DNA of 64,000 nt, from the NCBI GenBank assembly GCA_036898135.1, contig CM072522.1, forward strand, positions 4,640,151 to 4,704,150, written 5' to 3'. Below the pieces are notes generated by a model. The model saw only the letters and a list, made by a program, of their open reading frames with translations. It made no database searches and was not told the origin of the DNA. The position numbers and the translations under genes were made by a program. Below, piece after piece: positions 63,227-64,000 of this stretch (within the stretch, counting starts at the first letter, position 1; each line of letters starts with the position of its first letter). This stretch comes from Oncomelania hupensis. Lineage: Eukaryota; Mollusca; Gastropoda; Littorinimorpha; Pomatiopsidae.

Positions 63227-64000
63227 CGAGCTTGAGACATATAAAGCACTGCACGCAGTGTTACGTCCAGCTGCGACAGGGGGTGTGGCTTCCGGTTCGT
63301 CTGGTTTGTCCCTCACCGCCCCATTCCAGCCCCCATTGCACTCCACTTCCGCTTGCGGTCGTGGGGCGGGGCCTCTGGCTACTGTCGAGCTTGAGACATA
63401 TAAAGCACTGTTCGCAGTGTTACGTCCGGCTGCGACAGGGGGTATGGCTTCCGGTTCGCCGGTTTGTCCCTCACCTCCCCATTCCAGCCCCCTTTGCCCT
63501 CCACTCCCGCTTGCGGTCGTGGGGCGGGGCATCTGGTTTCCGGTACGGGGGTATGGGTCACTCGTTACATTCTCCCGTTCCTGGTTTGGCTTCTCCCTCC
63601 CATCCCCCTTTGTTTTCCACTTCCGCTTGCGGTCGTGGGGTGGGGGCTCTGGGTTCCGGTTCGGGAGGTACGGTACACCCGTTACCTTTCCCTGTGTCCG
63701 GTTTGGCACCTCCCTCCCATCCTCCTTTGTACTCCACTCCCTTTTGCGGTCGTGGGGCAGGGGCTCTGGTTTTCGGATCGGGGGTTACGGTTCATCCGTG
63801 GCCCCTTCAGTTTCCGGTTTGGGTCGAGCATTCCCTGTTCACCCTTCGGTCTCTGCCACTTCTGGGTTCAGTTGTGGATCGGGGGTACTGGCGTCCGGTT
63901 CTGATGGTGCGGTTTTTTCGTTCGTTACCTACTTCCGGATCACATGCACATGTCAATTTGCCTTTCTGTGCGCCAACTTCTGGTTGGGGTGAGGTACACT
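63227..64000. repeat. GC-rich minisatellite running off the window
   Basis: Units start with CGAGCTTGAGACATATAAAG at 63227 and 63386 (period 159). A shorter sub-unit built around CGCTTGCGGTCGTGGGG recurs at about 63350, 63509, 63625 and in altered form at 63745. The 159-bp period is 53 codons, so one plus frame (63258-63992) stays open and repeats VELETYKAL and VLRPAATGG. Whether it is coding is unknown. Confidence 0.7.

Noticed and set aside
1..64000. CRISPR array, prokaryotic operon, plasmid origin
   Set aside because: No regularly spaced conserved repeats with unique spacers; spliced exons and LINEs show nuclear animal DNA.

Overview
The window is metazoan nuclear DNA: AT-rich, repeat-dense, with spliced exons and no bacterial gene layout. 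The retroelement mix points to a lophotrochozoan, most likely a mollusc: I-superfamily LINEs laid out like Nimbus of Biomphalaria, RTE- and L2/CR1-type LINEs, tRNA-headed SINEs, Tigger and hAT elements, and a Polinton. This is an inference from family distribution, not an identification.

Only two host exons are secure, both on the plus strand. 15585-15833 is an internal exon of a p24/TMED cargo receptor of the gamma type (TMED3/7-like). 35866-36390 is the last exon of a RhoU/RhoV (Wrch/Chp)-type GTPase, and its 3' UTR carries a 173-bp tandem duplication. Almost everything else is mobile DNA.

0-9 kb: a decayed, intron-containing hAT transposase gene on the minus strand (exons at 4863-5099, 3164-3401, 2739-2942 and 625-905), a hAT-like MITE and a Tigger-like MITE. 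9-17.6 kb: three copies or fragments of one I-clade LINE around the TMED exon. 17.6-31.9 kb: the least obvious structure of the window. Six short minus-strand pieces of a Polinton/Maverick-type protein-primed DNA polymerase B lie in correct N-to-C order. They are interrupted by a Tigger element, a SINE-like element that itself carries a 5S/tRNA-like SINE, and a 7.5-kb LINE (23758-31304) that in turn contains a solo LTR and a hAT-type MITE. 31.9-40 kb: the RhoU exon and a cluster of six SINE-like copies. 40-62 kb: many 5'-truncated RTE-like LINE copies, an L2-like LINE split by a SINE that is itself split by a MITE, long TA, CA and CT microsatellites, a satellite-like array and a mariner MITE. 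62.8-64 kb: GC-rich tandem repeats running off the end.

Two relations tie the repeats together. The SINE-like elements and the I-clade LINEs end in the same short hairpin-forming tail, in two matched subtypes, which suggests mobilisation by the LINE enzyme. Several insertions can be reversed exactly from their target-site duplications, giving a relative order of events. No intact autonomous element was found: every LINE, hAT and Polinton reading frame here carries stops, frameshifts or truncation.
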